From positions 496,001-560,000 of the forward strand of contig NZ_BMIC01000001.1 in NCBI RefSeq assembly GCF_014641635.1: 64,000 nt of DNA. Direction: 5' to 3'. This DNA comes from Aquaticitalea lipolytica (GTDB lineage Bacteria; Bacteroidota; Bacteroidia; Flavobacteriales; Flavobacteriaceae). How positions within the stretch are numbered: position 1 is the stretch's first letter; each line of letters begins with the position of its first letter. Below are positions 35,476-47,171 of this stretch, piece by piece. Under the pieces are notes generated by a model, which did not search any database, had not been told where the DNA came from, and worked only from the letters and a program-made list of their open reading frames with translations. The translations under genes were made by a program, and so were the position numbers.

Positions 35476-37083
35476 TTACGATTTAATTAGTTTAAGGGTT
35501 TTTGAATTTTTGTTAGAACTGATTGACAACATATATAATCCAGAAGAAAAAGAACTAACATCTACTGAACTATTAAGTTCGGATAGTTTTTGTTGTAAAA
35601 CAACTTTTCCAAGTACATTGTAAATAGTAACTTCTGTATTTTCTGAAACAGAAGACAACTGTACATAAAGAATATCGTTTACTGGGTTTGGATAAATTTT
35701 AGACTGTACCGTTTCAAATTCTATAACTGATAATGCTAAATTTAAAGCCATTTGCATATCTGGAATTCCGTAGCCCAAGAAATAATCTGGTGTTGAGTAT
35801 TGAGACGCTGACTGCCTTATAAATTGCTTTATTTGATTTGGAGACATTGATGGTAATGCTTGCATTAAACATGCGATAGCTCCAGCCATAATAGGTGAGC
35901 TAAACGAAGTACCATTACTTGTTGTTATATTATCGCTTTGGTTTATAACATAAGGTCCTGCAGCTTGCGCAACAACATCTGGCTTTAAAGTGGGTTGCGA
36001 TGCATCACCGCGTGAGCTAAACGACGCATAGTTACCGCTTGCATCTACACCTCCAATAGAAAAAACTCCTGCTGCATCTGCTGGAGCTCCAACTATTTGC
36101 CAAGAGCCTGCACCAGAATTTCCTGCAGAATTAACAACCAAAATTCCTTTTTCTGCTGCAATATTTGCTCCTTTTGTAATAAAAGCTGTTAAACCATTCA
36201 TATCACTTGGTGTATAGCTGTAATTAGGATTATCGTAAGTAGTATAACCTAATGACGAGTTAATAATATTTACACCTAGACTATCTGCTCGTTCAGCAGC
36301 TTCAACCCAATAACTCTCCTCTACAGGGTTTTCAGTAGCTGCATCTTCGGTTCTAAATAAATAATAAGACGCATCTGGAGCAGTACCAACAAACTGATCT
36401 TGCACAAAACCTGCCATATCACTTAACACTAAAGTTCCGTGACTATTTCCTGTGTAAGCATAAACATTAGATGTACGATTAACAAAGTCATAACCATTCA
36501 ATAAATCATTATTATCTCTTAATCGCTGAAAAGCAGACATAGTATTTACATTAGGAAATCCTGCATCTAACACAGCTATTGTAATACCATCACCTGTATA
36601 ATCAGAAACATGTAAGTTATCTAGATTAATCATATCTATTTGCACTTGAGAATTTCCGTATACAAAATTGATGAGTGCTTCTTCGGTATCAAATTTACTT
36701 TGTTGTACTGAAGGTCTTCCTGTGTTTAGACTTTTATCAGCAAAATCTATATAATCTACAAAACTTAAAACTGTTAATGCATTAATGTCGGCTTCACTTC
36801 CTCTTACATGTACAGCATTAAACCATTTTGACTTAGCCAAAACAGTTATTCCTATTTGAGCCTTTAATTGTGTTATATAACTTTCAGTAACTGGTACATC
36901 ACGAGCATCAATAACAACACCTTGAGCATTTTTTCTATCTATAGCTTTCTGTGTAAGTATGGTTATTGGATTAGAAATTGATGCTGCAACATTTTCTTTA
37001 TCTGTAAGATAAATCCATGCATCTTGTTGCGAATACATTAAGCTTTGAAAAAGCAAGCTTAATAATAGTATTTTCTTTTTCAT
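35476..37083 (-). CDS. T9SS-secreted S8 subtilisin-like protease
   Basis: Secreted serine protease of 535 residues. A signal peptide (MKKKILLLSLLFQSLMYSQ) and an inhibitor-like propeptide precede the S8 domain, with catalytic Asp in ITIAVLDAGFP, His in YTGNSHGTLVLSDM and Ser in SNGTSFSSPIMAGA. The last about 75 residues are a type-A T9SS sorting domain (YPNPVNDILYV, GLYMLSI, KTLKLIKS). It would cross the outer membrane by the type IX system and be attached or released at the surface. Confidence 0.93.
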   Translation of the reverse strand: MKKKILLLSLLFQSLMYSQQDAWIYLTDKENVAASISNPITILTQKAIDRKNAQGVVIDARDVPVTESYITQLKAQIGITVLAKSKWFNAVHVRGSEADINALTVLSFVDYIDFADKSLNTGRPSVQQSKFDTEEALINFVYGNSQVQIDMINLDNLHVSDYTGDGITIAVLDAGFPNVNTMSAFQRLRDNNDLLNGYDFVNRTSNVYAYTGNSHGTLVLSDMAGFVQDQFVGTAPDASYYLFRTEDAATENPVEESYWVEAAERADSLGVNIINSSLGYTTYDNPNYSYTPSDMNGLTAFITKGANIAAEKGILVVNSAGNSGAGSWQIVGAPADAAGVFSIGGVDASGNYASFSSRGDASQPTLKPDVVAQAAGPYVINQSDNITTSNGTSFSSPIMAGAIACLMQALPSMSPNQIKQFIRQSASQYSTPDYFLGYGIPDMQMALNLALSVIEFETVQSKIYPNPVNDILYVQLSSVSENTEVTIYNVLGKVVLQQKLSELNSSVDVSSFSSGLYMLSISSNKNSKTLKLIKS

Positions 37084-37115
37084 TGTCTACAATTTGGGAA
37101 AATTATAGATGCAAT

Positions 37116-38303
37116 TTATGAAATAACTCCCGAACCAACTAATTCGTCGTTTAAATACCAAGCGACAAACTGTCCTTCGGTTATTGCTGATTGCGCATTT
37201 TCAAATTCTACATACAAACCACTATCAACTTTATGAAGTATTGCATTCTGAAGTGGCTGACGATATCTAATACGTGCTTTAACCCTCATAGTCTCATCAA
37301 CTTTTAAAGCTAAATCTTCACGTATCCAATGTAGTTCGTCTTCAGTTACAAACAGTGCTTTTTTTAACAAACCTGGATGCTCTTTACCTTGACCTGTATA
37401 TATAATATTATCAGTAACATCAGTATCAATAACAAAAAGAGGCTCTGCAGTACCACCAACAGCCAATCCTTTACGCTGTCCTTTTGTGAAATAATGTGCG
37501 CCTTGATGCTTACCTACTATTGTTCCATCTGTAACTGAATACTCAATCTTACGAGTTAGATATTGAAGTTTTTCTCTTGTTGAATTAAATATGGGTTCAG
37601 TTTGATTATAATAGTTTTTATCTTCAGGAATTTCTACAATAACTCCTTCTTTTGGTTTTAGTTGCTGTTGAAGAAACTCAGGTAAACGCACTTTGCCTAT
37701 AAAGCACAATCCTTGAGAATCTTTTTTATCTGCAGTTACCAAATCTAATTTAGTTGCTATTTCTCTTACCTCTGGCTTTGTAAGTTCGCCTATTGGAAAT
37801 AATGACTTAGATAATTGCTCTTGCGATAATTGGCAAAGAAAATAAGATTGGTCTTTATTATTATCGACTCCAGAAAGTAACTGATATACTTCTTTTCCTT
37901 CTTTTTGAATTGTTCCTTTTCTGCAATAGTGTCCTGTTGCTACAAAATCGGCTCCTAAATCGAGAGCAATTTTCATAAAAACATCAAACTTTATTTCTCT
38001 ATTACAAAGCACATCAGGATTTGGTGTTCTCCCTTTTTGGTATTCGTTGAACATATAATCAACTATACGCTCTTTATATTGTTCACTTAAATCGACAGTT
38101 TGAAAAGGAATACCTAGCTTATCTGCTACTAACATTGCATCATTACTATCGTCTAACCAAGGGCATTCATTAGAAATAGTAACAGAATCGTCATGCCAGT
38201 TTTTCATAAACAAGCCAATAACTTCATAGCCTTGCTCCTTTAACAGATAAGCAGCAACGCTTGAATCTACACCTCCAGAAAGTCCTACTATTACTCTTTT
38301 CAT
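37116..38303 (-). CDS. mnmA: tRNA-specific 2-thiouridylase MnmA
   Basis: Enzyme of 395 residues that thiolates U34 of tRNA Lys, Glu and Gln. The PP-loop is [15 protein letters not shown] at about 7-21. The first catalytic Cys is in [11 protein letters not shown], the second is in [10 protein letters not shown], and [12 protein letters not shown] is also conserved. The length is a little above the usual 360-380. It is preceded by a minus-strand terminator and has a TAATTTTG -7 box (complement of 38308-38315) close to the ATG. Confidence 0.96.
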   Translation of the reverse strand: MKRVIVGLSGGVDSSVAAYLLKEQGYEVIGLFMKNWHDDSVTISNECPWLDDSNDAMLVADKLGIPFQTVDLSEQYKERIVDYMFNEYQKGRTPNPDVLCNREIKFDVFMKIALDLGADFVATGHYCRKGTIQKEGKEVYQLLSGVDNNKDQSYFLCQLSQEQLSKSLFPIGELTKPEVREIATKLDLVTADKKDSQGLCFIGKVRLPEFLQQQLKPKEGVIVEIPEDKNYYNQTEPIFNSTREKLQYLTRKIEYSVTDGTIVGKHQGAHYFTKGQRKGLAVGGTAEPLFVIDTDVTDNIIYTGQGKEHPGLLKKALFVTEDELHWIREDLALKVDETMRVKARIRYRQPLQNAILHKVDSGLYVEFENAQSAITEGQFVAWYLNDELVGSGVIS

Positions 38304-38321
38304 AATGCAAAATTAAGAAAT

Positions 38322-38348
38322 AAAAAAAAGCAACCTATTAAAGTTGCT
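38322..38348 (-). terminator. Intrinsic terminator after the MORN protein gene
   Basis: On the minus strand AGCAAC and GTTGCT (38343-38348 and 38329-38334) form a 6-bp stem followed by a run of eight T. It separates the MORN gene from mnmA. Confidence 0.6.
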
Positions 38349-38381
38349 ATTATAAATTGTTATACTAATTATAGGTTTTAG

Positions 38382-39089
38382 CTATTGTTTAATTGGGTTT
38401 TTACTGTAAGTAGTATAATCCTTTTCTTCTTTAAATTTACCATCTTCATAGTATTTCCAGATACCATGCTTTTGGTCGTTTTTATAATTCCCTTCTGCAA
38501 GTATTTCTCCTTTATCATTATAGTATTTAGAAAGCCCATGCAAAAGTCCATTTTTATATGTAAACTCTTTTACAACTATACCTTCTGGTGAGTACCAAGT
38601 AGAAATACTATCTATTTTACCATCAACATAAATTGATTTCTCTGCAATTTTACCATCTTCATAATACACAAATTTCTCTCCTTCTAAAAGTCCTTTATTA
38701 TTATAAAACTCTGTAGACAAAATACCTTTTGATTTATTATGGTAATAAACCCACTTTCCAATGAAGAGTTTATCTCTCATCATTCCTTCACTAATAAGTT
38801 TGCCTGTTGAAGCATAAAATTTTACTATAATAGTATCATCATTTGGATTGAATTCTCGTGTAGCACTGAGCTTACTCTTCTTTTCAACAAGCTTATAAAA
38901 CTTAAAAATTCCTACTTCTTTTCCATGGTCAAAAGTACCTTCATAACGCGGTTGGTCAGTACCTTCAAAGTTCTTTTTCCATAGGCCATGACGCTCTCCG
39001 TTTGCATCAAATTGATTAATACTCTGCGCATTAACATTTGTTAAAACTAATGTTAAAATTATAACGAAATATATTTTTTGTTTAATCAT
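38382..39089 (-). CDS. Exported MORN-variant repeat protein (YwqK-like)
   Basis: Protein of 235 residues with signal peptide MIKQKIYFVIILTLVLTNVNAQ. About seven MORN_2-type repeats follow, such as NGERHGLWKKNFEG, NGLLHGLSKYYNDKGEILAEG and YKNDQKHGIWKYYEDGKFKEE. These repeats also occur in proteins annotated as YwqK antitoxins, but no toxin gene is adjacent and the protein is exported. Function unknown. Confidence 0.82.
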   Translation of the reverse strand: MIKQKIYFVIILTLVLTNVNAQSINQFDANGERHGLWKKNFEGTDQPRYEGTFDHGKEVGIFKFYKLVEKKSKLSATREFNPNDDTIIVKFYASTGKLISEGMMRDKLFIGKWVYYHNKSKGILSTEFYNNKGLLEGEKFVYYEDGKIAEKSIYVDGKIDSISTWYSPEGIVVKEFTYKNGLLHGLSKYYNDKGEILAEGNYKNDQKHGIWKYYEDGKFKEEKDYTTYSKNPIKQ

Positions 39090-39144
39090 TTTGTAAATTT
39101 GTTAGACAAAATATTTATTTTAACTCTATTTAAAACTCAAAAAA

Positions 39145-40125
39145 ATGAAAATTATTTCAAAAATCTCAAAAATCACACCAATACTAGCACTAGTGGTATT
39201 GATGTTATCATGCAGTGATGATGATGTTAACACTCAACAAGAGTTCAACATTGTTGAAACTGCATTAGCAAGCCCAAATTTAAGCAATCTTGTCGCTGCT
39301 TTACAAGCTGCTGATGGAAATTTAGTAAATGTTTTAAGTGGTGAAGGTCCATTTACAGTTCTTGCACCAACAAACGAAGCATTTGCAACTTTTTTATCAG
39401 ATAATGGTTTTGCAAGTTTAAGCGAAGTACCTACTGATGTACTTTCTCAAATTTTATTAAATCATGTAATCTCTGGAAATGTAACTTCAACAGATTTAAT
39501 TTCTGCTGGATCTGGATATGCAAATACAAGTGCAACAGGTCCAGGAAACAATAATTTAAGCTTATATTTTAATACTACAAATGGCGTGAGATTTAATGGT
39601 GTATCATCTGTAACAAATGCTGATATTATGGCCACTAATGGTACTATTCATATAGCAGATGCTGTGATAGGTTTACCAACTGTTGTTGATTTTGCTTTAG
39701 CTAATCCAGCATTATCTAATTTAGTTGCCGCATTACAATCAGCAGATTCTCAATCGACATCACCAAATTTAATAGGAACTCTATCAGGAAACGGTCCTTT
39801 TACAGTTTTTGCACCAACTGATACTGCATTTGGAAATTTATTACTGGAATTAGACCCAAGTGGAAATACTACTTTAGGCGATATACCTCCTTCTACTGTT
39901 GAAGCAGTATTAACATATCATGTAGTAGGCGCTAATGTAACTTCGTCACAATTAAGTAGTGGAACAGTTTCTACTCTTGGTGGAAATGTTACTGTTAATG
40001 CAACAAATTTTACAATTACTGACCCAAATGATAGAGTTAGTGGCATTATTACATCATTAGTAGATATACAAGCTATAAATGGTGTAGTGCATGCAATTGA
40101 CAAAGTGATTTTACCTCCACAATAG
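39145..40125 (+). CDS. Fasciclin-domain lipoprotein
   Basis: Lipoprotein of 326 residues with lipobox LMLSC (signal TPILALVVLMLSC). Two FAS1 domains follow (about 35-180 and 185-325). Each has the H1 motif (GEGPFTVLAPTNEAFATF; GNGPFTVFAPTDTAFGNL), a YH-type motif (LLNHVISGNV; LTYHVVGANV) and the ending NGxxHxIDKVI. FAS1 proteins act in adhesion at the cell surface. A bidirectional terminator follows. Confidence 0.93.
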   Translation: MKIISKISKITPILALVVLMLSCSDDDVNTQQEFNIVETALASPNLSNLVAALQAADGNLVNVLSGEGPFTVLAPTNEAFATFLSDNGFASLSEVPTDVLSQILLNHVISGNVTSTDLISAGSGYANTSATGPGNNNLSLYFNTTNGVRFNGVSSVTNADIMATNGTIHIADAVIGLPTVVDFALANPALSNLVAALQSADSQSTSPNLIGTLSGNGPFTVFAPTDTAFGNLLLELDPSGNTTLGDIPPSTVEAVLTYHVVGANVTSSQLSSGTVSTLGGNVTVNATNFTITDPNDRVSGIITSLVDIQAINGVVHAIDKVILPPQ

Positions 40126-40174
40126 TGGAATATTGATAGTTTTTTACCTTTATTGATTAATTTAGTTAGCAAAG

Positions 40175-40203
40175 AAAAGCCTCTGAAAATTCAGAGGCTT
40201 TTT
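40175..40203. terminator. Bidirectional terminator
   Basis: AAAAGCCTCTGA (40175-40186), loop AAAT, TCAGAGGCTTTT (40191-40202). A 12-bp stem with A- and T-runs serves both the fasciclin gene (+) and yidC (-). Confidence 0.85.
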
Positions 40204-40222
40204 GATTTATTATATTATATAA

Positions 40223-42136
40223 TTATTTTTTCCTTTTTTGTTGCGCTTGTTTTTGTTGTTCTGCCTGCTCCATCATTTCTGCCATTTTCTTCTGAAAACG
40301 ATTTTGCTTTTTAGGTTTCGCTTTATTTACTTGTATTTGCGCATGAATTTTATCTTCATCTAGTATGTAGTTTTTAATCACTAACATAATACCAATACTA
40401 ATAAGGTTTGAGATAAAGTAATACAAACTCAATCCTGATGCGTACTGATTAAAGAAAACCAACATTAATATTGGTGAGAAGTAAATCATAACCTTCATTA
40501 TTTTACTCATATCTGGCATTCCTTCTTGAGTTGGTTGTGATGCCATTTGATCTCCTGTTGTCATTTTCATATAGAAGAAAATAGCAACTGCTGCCAATAT
40601 TGGAAATAAACTTACGTGGTCTCCATAAAATGGTATGTTAAATGGTAGATTTGCAACTACATCATAAGATGATAAATCGTCTGCCCAAAGAAACTTTTTC
40701 TGACGTAAAGCAAACGCTGTTGGGAAAAACATAAACAAAGCGTAGAATACAGGAATTTGCATTAAACCAGGCAAACACCCACTCAATGGGCTTGCTCCTG
40801 CTTTATTTTGCAGTGCCATTGTTTCTTGTTGAGCTTTTAATTTGTTGTCTTTATATTTTGCACGTATAGCATCTAACTCAGGCTTTAAAACTCTCATTTT
40901 AGCTTGAGATAAAAACTGCTTATATTGTACAAATGATAATACAATTTTAATTAAAATGGTCATGACAATAATGGCAATACCATAAGACATATATGAGCTT
41001 AAGAAGCTAAATAATGGAATAAATAATGCTTTGTTTATCCAACCAAAAATTCCCCAACCAAAAGGAATACTTTCCTCTAAATCTTCATTGTATTGCTTAA
41101 GTATTTTGCTATCTGTTGGTCCAAAATACAGTTTTAATGACTCATTAATTTCTCCTGCTTGTGTTTGTAATGCAAATTTAGATTGAAACTGTTTGGTATA
41201 AACAGTATCGATATCTTCATTTTGTACTAAATCTTTAGAAATAAGTCTAGCACTTTTTATTGGTTTATCTGCAACTAATATTGTACTGAAAAAATGCTGT
41301 CTGTATGACAACCAATTAACATCAGTTTCTGTTTCTTCATCTTCACCAGCTTGAGCTAATTTGTCAATCTTATTTTTATTGTCATGCTGATAGGTTAAAC
41401 GCGTATAACGGTTTTCGTAACTTATACTTTGATCATGACGTTTAGTTTTAAGCTTCCAATCTAAATTTACATCTTGTGATGTATTAATTACATTATTCAA
41501 TCCTTGAGAACGGATTGTGAAATTCATCATATAATTATTTGGAAGAATCTCATAACGATACTCTAAAAACTCACTTTCAGATACTTTTAGTTTCATAGAA
41601 ACTACTGTATTTTCACCATTTTTAGTAACCGTTGGTTGAAAGTATAAATCTTGAGTATTTAAGTTTCTGTTATCTGTTGTTGCAAACGACAGATTAAATG
41701 CTGTGTTTTTATTATTGATTAAGTAAATAGGAACAGAATCATAATCTACAAACTCGTTTAATTTAACTTCAGAAAGATAACCTCCTTTATTACTAAATTT
41801 TAGAGTCAAAACTCCATTTTCGACAGTTGTTACATTATCTGTAGCTGAAGGTAATGTAGACGCATAAGCAAAGGCTCCTAATTTATTTTTTAAACTTAAA
41901 AGCTTTAATGAGTCTGCTGCCGAAGTGTTTGAATAATCACTAGCTGTTGTTTCAAAAGTGTCTTTTTTCTTTTTAGCTTCGTTAGCTTTCTCTTTAGCTT
42001 CTACTTGCTCTTGTTTTGCTTTTTCAGCTGCTAATTCTTCAGGAGTTGGCTGATTTTGCCAAAGCATAAATAATAATATCCCAAAGATTAATATAAATCC
42101 GATGGTGGAGTTAAGATCAAATTTTTTTTCTTCCAT
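40223..42136 (-). CDS. yidC: Membrane protein insertase YidC
   Basis: Insertase of 637 residues. The first helix is TIGFILIFGILLFMLWQN, followed by a large periplasmic beta domain (about 100-350) as in Gram-negative YidC. The conserved core of five helices includes YGIAIIVMTILIKIVLSFVQYKQF, with the hydrophilic-groove Lys/Arg, and GCLPGLMQIPVFYALFMFFP. The tail is basic and Gln-rich. It follows pyrG in the same direction, the usual order in Flavobacteria. Confidence 0.96.
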   Translation of the reverse strand: MEEKKFDLNSTIGFILIFGILLFMLWQNQPTPEELAAEKAKQEQVEAKEKANEAKKKKDTFETTASDYSNTSAADSLKLLSLKNKLGAFAYASTLPSATDNVTTVENGVLTLKFSNKGGYLSEVKLNEFVDYDSVPIYLINNKNTAFNLSFATTDNRNLNTQDLYFQPTVTKNGENTVVSMKLKVSESEFLEYRYEILPNNYMMNFTIRSQGLNNVINTSQDVNLDWKLKTKRHDQSISYENRYTRLTYQHDNKNKIDKLAQAGEDEETETDVNWLSYRQHFFSTILVADKPIKSARLISKDLVQNEDIDTVYTKQFQSKFALQTQAGEINESLKLYFGPTDSKILKQYNEDLEESIPFGWGIFGWINKALFIPLFSFLSSYMSYGIAIIVMTILIKIVLSFVQYKQFLSQAKMRVLKPELDAIRAKYKDNKLKAQQETMALQNKAGASPLSGCLPGLMQIPVFYALFMFFPTAFALRQKKFLWADDLSSYDVVANLPFNIPFYGDHVSLFPILAAVAIFFYMKMTTGDQMASQPTQEGMPDMSKIMKVMIYFSPILMLVFFNQYASGLSLYYFISNLISIGIMLVIKNYILDEDKIHAQIQVNKAKPKKQNRFQKKMAEMMEQAEQQKQAQQKRKK

Positions 42137-42238
42137 GTATTCTGTTCGTTCAGTTTAATAAGGTTCTTTAAATCGCACACCAAAAACTTCTGGTGATTGT
42201 AAAAGAATGTGAATAGTGTATCAAAAAACTATCCAATA

Positions 42239-43888
<1,650 letters not shown>

Positions 43889-43899
43889 TTAAACGCAGG

Positions 43900-43907
43900 C
43901 AAATTTA
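43900..43907 (-). promoter_or_regulatory. -7 element of the pyrG promoter
   Basis: TAAATTTG on the minus strand fits TAnnTTTG, 20 bases upstream of the pyrG ATG. The -33 element is not clear. Confidence 0.4.
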
Positions 43908-44129
43908 CAAAATTTAAATAGTTATTATGGTATCATTTTTTAGTTAATTAATCATGAAATAGCAATTATGATAAAAGCAAAACAAAACTTCACTTAGCAA
44001 AATGTTTTTTACAAACTCATTCAGAGTGATGCTTTACTCATTAAAAGGGTTAGTTAACTAATTGTTCATTTTAAATTATATAATTGATGTATAGGTTTGA
44101 TGTATATAAACAATCTAAAATCAATTATT

Positions 44130-44801
44130 ATGAACTCTCAATTTAACTTAAACATTAAAACACCTTGCTCAGAAAACTTCAATAAATTTTCGCCAACTCC
44201 AGGAGGCGGATTTTGTGGCTCTTGTAAAAAAGAAGTTATTGACTTTACAAAAATGAATGCTCAAGAAACTATCACGTATTTTAAAAATCATAGTACTCAA
44301 AATACTTGCGGAAGATTTAAAAATACTCAACTAAAAACTTATACACAGAAGAGAAAAAAGCTAAGCTTTTTGAGTAGTGTTGGCATTGCATGCTTATCAG
44401 TACTTTCAATATTTACTGCACAAGCTCAAGATACTAAAAAACAGAAAGTGTCATTAGACAGCAATACTAAAGAGGTTAACGTTTCTGAGTTTCAAAAAAG
44501 CTTTATTGTAAAAGGAAATGTCTCAGACGAATCTATACCATTACCAGGTGTTAATATTCTTTTAGAAGGCACAACAACAGGTACAACAACCGATTTTGAT
44601 GGCAATTTTCAATTTCCTATAAAACTTAAAAAAGGAGATGTTTTAGTCTTCAGCTATATTGGAATGGAATCGCAAAAAGTAACAATTATGAATGAAAACT
44701 CTGCTAGTAACATTGAGTTAAAAATTGACATGAAAATGGACTCATGCTTTATTATGGGTAAAGTTGCTGTAAAAGAAGTTTATAAATCTAAAAGAAATTA
44801 A
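44130..44801 (+). CDS. Carboxypeptidase-regulatory-like protein with N-terminal Cys motif
   Basis: Protein of 223 residues. An upstream ATG would add 11 residues, but the ATG at 44130 starts the conserved region. The N-terminal domain carries TPCSENF, GGGFCGSCKKEVIDFTKM and NTCGRFKN, a Cys-rich motif that could bind metal. A helix FLSSVGIACLSVLSIFTAQA follows. The rest is a CarboxypepD_reg-like/SusC-N-terminal beta domain (FIVKGNVSDESIPLPGVNIL, GTTTDFDGNFQFPI, FSYIGMESQKVTI). The Cys domain before the membrane helix suggests a signal-responsive or anti-sigma-like role, which is inference. Confidence 0.75.
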   Translation: MNSQFNLNIKTPCSENFNKFSPTPGGGFCGSCKKEVIDFTKMNAQETITYFKNHSTQNTCGRFKNTQLKTYTQKRKKLSFLSSVGIACLSVLSIFTAQAQDTKKQKVSLDSNTKEVNVSEFQKSFIVKGNVSDESIPLPGVNILLEGTTTGTTTDFDGNFQFPIKLKKGDVLVFSYIGMESQKVTIMNENSASNIELKIDMKMDSCFIMGKVAVKEVYKSKRN

Positions 44802-44816
44802 TAAAAATAGCTTCTT

Positions 44817-45821
44817 ATGAAAAATGTATTCGCTTACTTTTTTATTTTCTTTATTAGTATAGGTTATGCGCAAGTATCAGATTTTAATACTGTTAACTTT
44901 ACTAGAGCTGATAATATTGCCAAATTAAATGAAGGCTATAGCTTAGAAAATCTTCCTCTACTTGCGCATAATCTTACTTACAACTTACCAACAGATGTAG
45001 AAAAATTCAGAGCAATTTACACTTGGGTTTGTAACAATATAAAAAGTGACATAAGACAAGATGATATAGTTACAAACAAAAGAAAGAAGCTTAAAAACGA
45101 TAGCATTGCTTACATAAAATGGAATAATGAATACAAAAAAATTGCTTTTAAAAAACTATTAAAACATAAGAAAACCATGTGTACAGGTTATGCTTATTTA
45201 ATAAAAGAGTTATGTTTTTTAGCCAACATTGAATGTAAAATTATAGATGGTTATGGAAGAACCGTAAACTCAAATGTAGACGCATTAGATATGGCAAATC
45301 ATTCTTGGAATGCAGTAAAACTGAATAACAAATGGTATTTGTGTGATGCAACATGGTCTAGTGGATATTCCTCTAATAGAATTTTTATTAAAGATTATAA
45401 TGATGGCTACTTTTTAACAGACCCTGTTTTATTTGCAAAAAATCATTATCCACTAGACAAAAAATGGTTGCTTTATAATACAACAACCGAAATGGATTTT
45501 GTTACCTCTCCTTTGGTTTATGGCGAAACTTTTGAGCACAAAATAATTCCTATAAGCCCACAACAAATGAGTGTGAAAACAAAAATAAATTCTGAAATTG
45601 ATTTTAGTTTTAAAACACTTAAAGAAACAGATAACAATACTATTTCGCTAGTTTACTATCTAGGAACTAAAGAATATGCTTTCAGTATTTATGATGTTAA
45701 AAATGAAAATGGTTTCGTTGAATTTAAAAACAAATTCACAAAAAAGGGTTCGTACGATGTACATCTAAAAATAGGAAATGATGTAGTTGCAACTTATACT
45801 ATAATGATAACAAAGAGTTAA
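44817..45821 (+). CDS. Secreted transglutaminase-like protein
   Basis: Exported protein of 334 residues with signal peptide MKNVFAYFFIFFISIGYAQ. The papain-like transglutaminase core has FRAIYTWVCNNIKSD, the catalytic Cys in KKTMCTGYAYLIKELC, His in DMANHSWNAVKLNNKW and Asp in YLCDATWSSGY. The C-terminal region is beta-rich. It may act as a peptidase or cross-linking enzyme in the periplasm. It follows the previous gene by 15 bases, so they are probably co-transcribed. Confidence 0.85.
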   Translation: MKNVFAYFFIFFISIGYAQVSDFNTVNFTRADNIAKLNEGYSLENLPLLAHNLTYNLPTDVEKFRAIYTWVCNNIKSDIRQDDIVTNKRKKLKNDSIAYIKWNNEYKKIAFKKLLKHKKTMCTGYAYLIKELCFLANIECKIIDGYGRTVNSNVDALDMANHSWNAVKLNNKWYLCDATWSSGYSSNRIFIKDYNDGYFLTDPVLFAKNHYPLDKKWLLYNTTTEMDFVTSPLVYGETFEHKIIPISPQQMSVKTKINSEIDFSFKTLKETDNNTISLVYYLGTKEYAFSIYDVKNENGFVEFKNKFTKKGSYDVHLKIGNDVVATYTIMITKS

Positions 45822-45907
45822 GCTATAATTAATTTATGTTTTATTAACTACTATTAAATTACCTCAGAGTGAATCAAAACTAAAAAATCAATCTTCAACT
45901 TTTAAGT

Positions 45908-45915
45908 TATCTTTG
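45908..45915 (+). promoter_or_regulatory. -7 element upstream of the helicase gene
   Basis: TATCTTTG fits TAnnTTTG, 16 bases before the ATG at 45932. Confidence 0.4.
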
Positions 45916-45931
45916 CATCAAATTAGTACAG

Positions 45932-47167
45932 ATGTCATTTAAAGATTTACAACTTAACAAGCCTATTTTAAAAGCCATTGAAGATGCTGGCTATATAGAT
46001 CCAACTTTAGTTCAAGAAAAAACCATCCCTTTGGTTTTAGGCAAAAAAGATGTGATTACCTCAGCGCAAACAGGTACAGGTAAAACAGCTGCTTTTGCAT
46101 TACCAATCTTACAATTATTATTTGATAAACAAGATGCTCCTAAAAAAGGAAAAAAAATAAGAGCTTTAGTAATTAGTCCAACGCGTGAGTTGGCTGTTCA
46201 AATTGGTGAAAATTTTAAAACTTATGGCAAAAACACAAACTTACGAAGTACAGTTGTTTTTGGTGGTACGAGCATAGAGCCTCAAATAGATGTATTAAAA
46301 AAAGGTGTCGACATTTTAGTCGCTACTCCTGGTCGTTTGCTCGATTTACATAAACAAGATTATATTAACCTCGATCATATTGAAATATTAGTACTCGACG
46401 AAGCCGATTTAATGTTAGACATGGGCTTTATTGATGATGTTAAAAAAGTAGAGCGTTTATGTCCTGAAACTAAGCAAACCTTGTTGTTTTCGGCAACTAT
46501 GCCTTTTAAAGTTGAACAACTAGCTAATAGTATTTTAAAGTCCCCAGAGCGTATTGAAGTAACGCCAACCTCATCTGCTGCCAAAGATGTAAGTCAGATA
46601 TTATATTACGTACCAAAACGCAATAAAATTGAGTTGTGCTTACACTTACTTCGTAATACTATTAAAGGTAGTATCTTAATTTTTAGACGTACTAAATTTG
46701 GCGTTGATAAGCTTGAACAAACCCTTATAAAAAACGGTTATAAAGTAGAAACTCTTCATGGAGACAAAGCTCAAAGTGATAGGCAAACAGCTTTAAACAA
46801 ATTCAAAAATGGCTATGTAAATATATTGATTGCAACAGATGTTGCTGCTCGTGGTATAGATATTAACGAGTTAGATGCTGTTGTAAATTTTGATATGCCT
46901 AATGTACCAGAAACTTACGTACATAGAATAGGTAGAACAGGGCGTGCAGGAAATGTAGGAACTGCACATTCGTTTTGCTCTGCTGACGAAAAAGCATACA
47001 TAAAAACCATACAGCAACTTATAAATGTTCAAATTCCTGTTGAAGACGAACATCCTTATCCATTAGATCCAAAAGCAAAGCCTATTGTGCACAAAAAACA
47101 AGGCAGCAAACATAAAAAAGGCCGTAAAGGTGAAGGTTCTAAAAAGAATAAAAAACGTTGGTATTAA
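45932..47167 (+). CDS. DEAD-box RNA helicase (RhlE-like)
   Basis: ATP-dependent RNA helicase of 411 residues. It has motif I TSAQTGTGKTAA, motif Ia PTRELAVQI, motif II VLDEADLML, motif III FSATMP and motif VI HRIGRTGRAG. The C-terminal tail is Lys-rich and basic (HKKQGSKHKKGRKGEG), likely binding RNA. RhlE-type members act in ribosome assembly and RNA decay. The gene converges on the second sigma-factor pair. Confidence 0.93.
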   Translation: MSFKDLQLNKPILKAIEDAGYIDPTLVQEKTIPLVLGKKDVITSAQTGTGKTAAFALPILQLLFDKQDAPKKGKKIRALVISPTRELAVQIGENFKTYGKNTNLRSTVVFGGTSIEPQIDVLKKGVDILVATPGRLLDLHKQDYINLDHIEILVLDEADLMLDMGFIDDVKKVERLCPETKQTLLFSATMPFKVEQLANSILKSPERIEVTPTSSAAKDVSQILYYVPKRNKIELCLHLLRNTIKGSILIFRRTKFGVDKLEQTLIKNGYKVETLHGDKAQSDRQTALNKFKNGYVNILIATDVAARGIDINELDAVVNFDMPNVPETYVHRIGRTGRAGNVGTAHSFCSADEKAYIKTIQQLINVQIPVEDEHPYPLDPKAKPIVHKKQGSKHKKGRKGEGSKKNKKRWY

Positions 47168-47171
47168 ACAA

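Noticed and set aside
38382-39089. Toxin-antitoxin module for the YwqK-like protein
   Set aside because: The protein is exported and no toxin gene adjoins it; the YwqK name only reflects MORN-type repeats.
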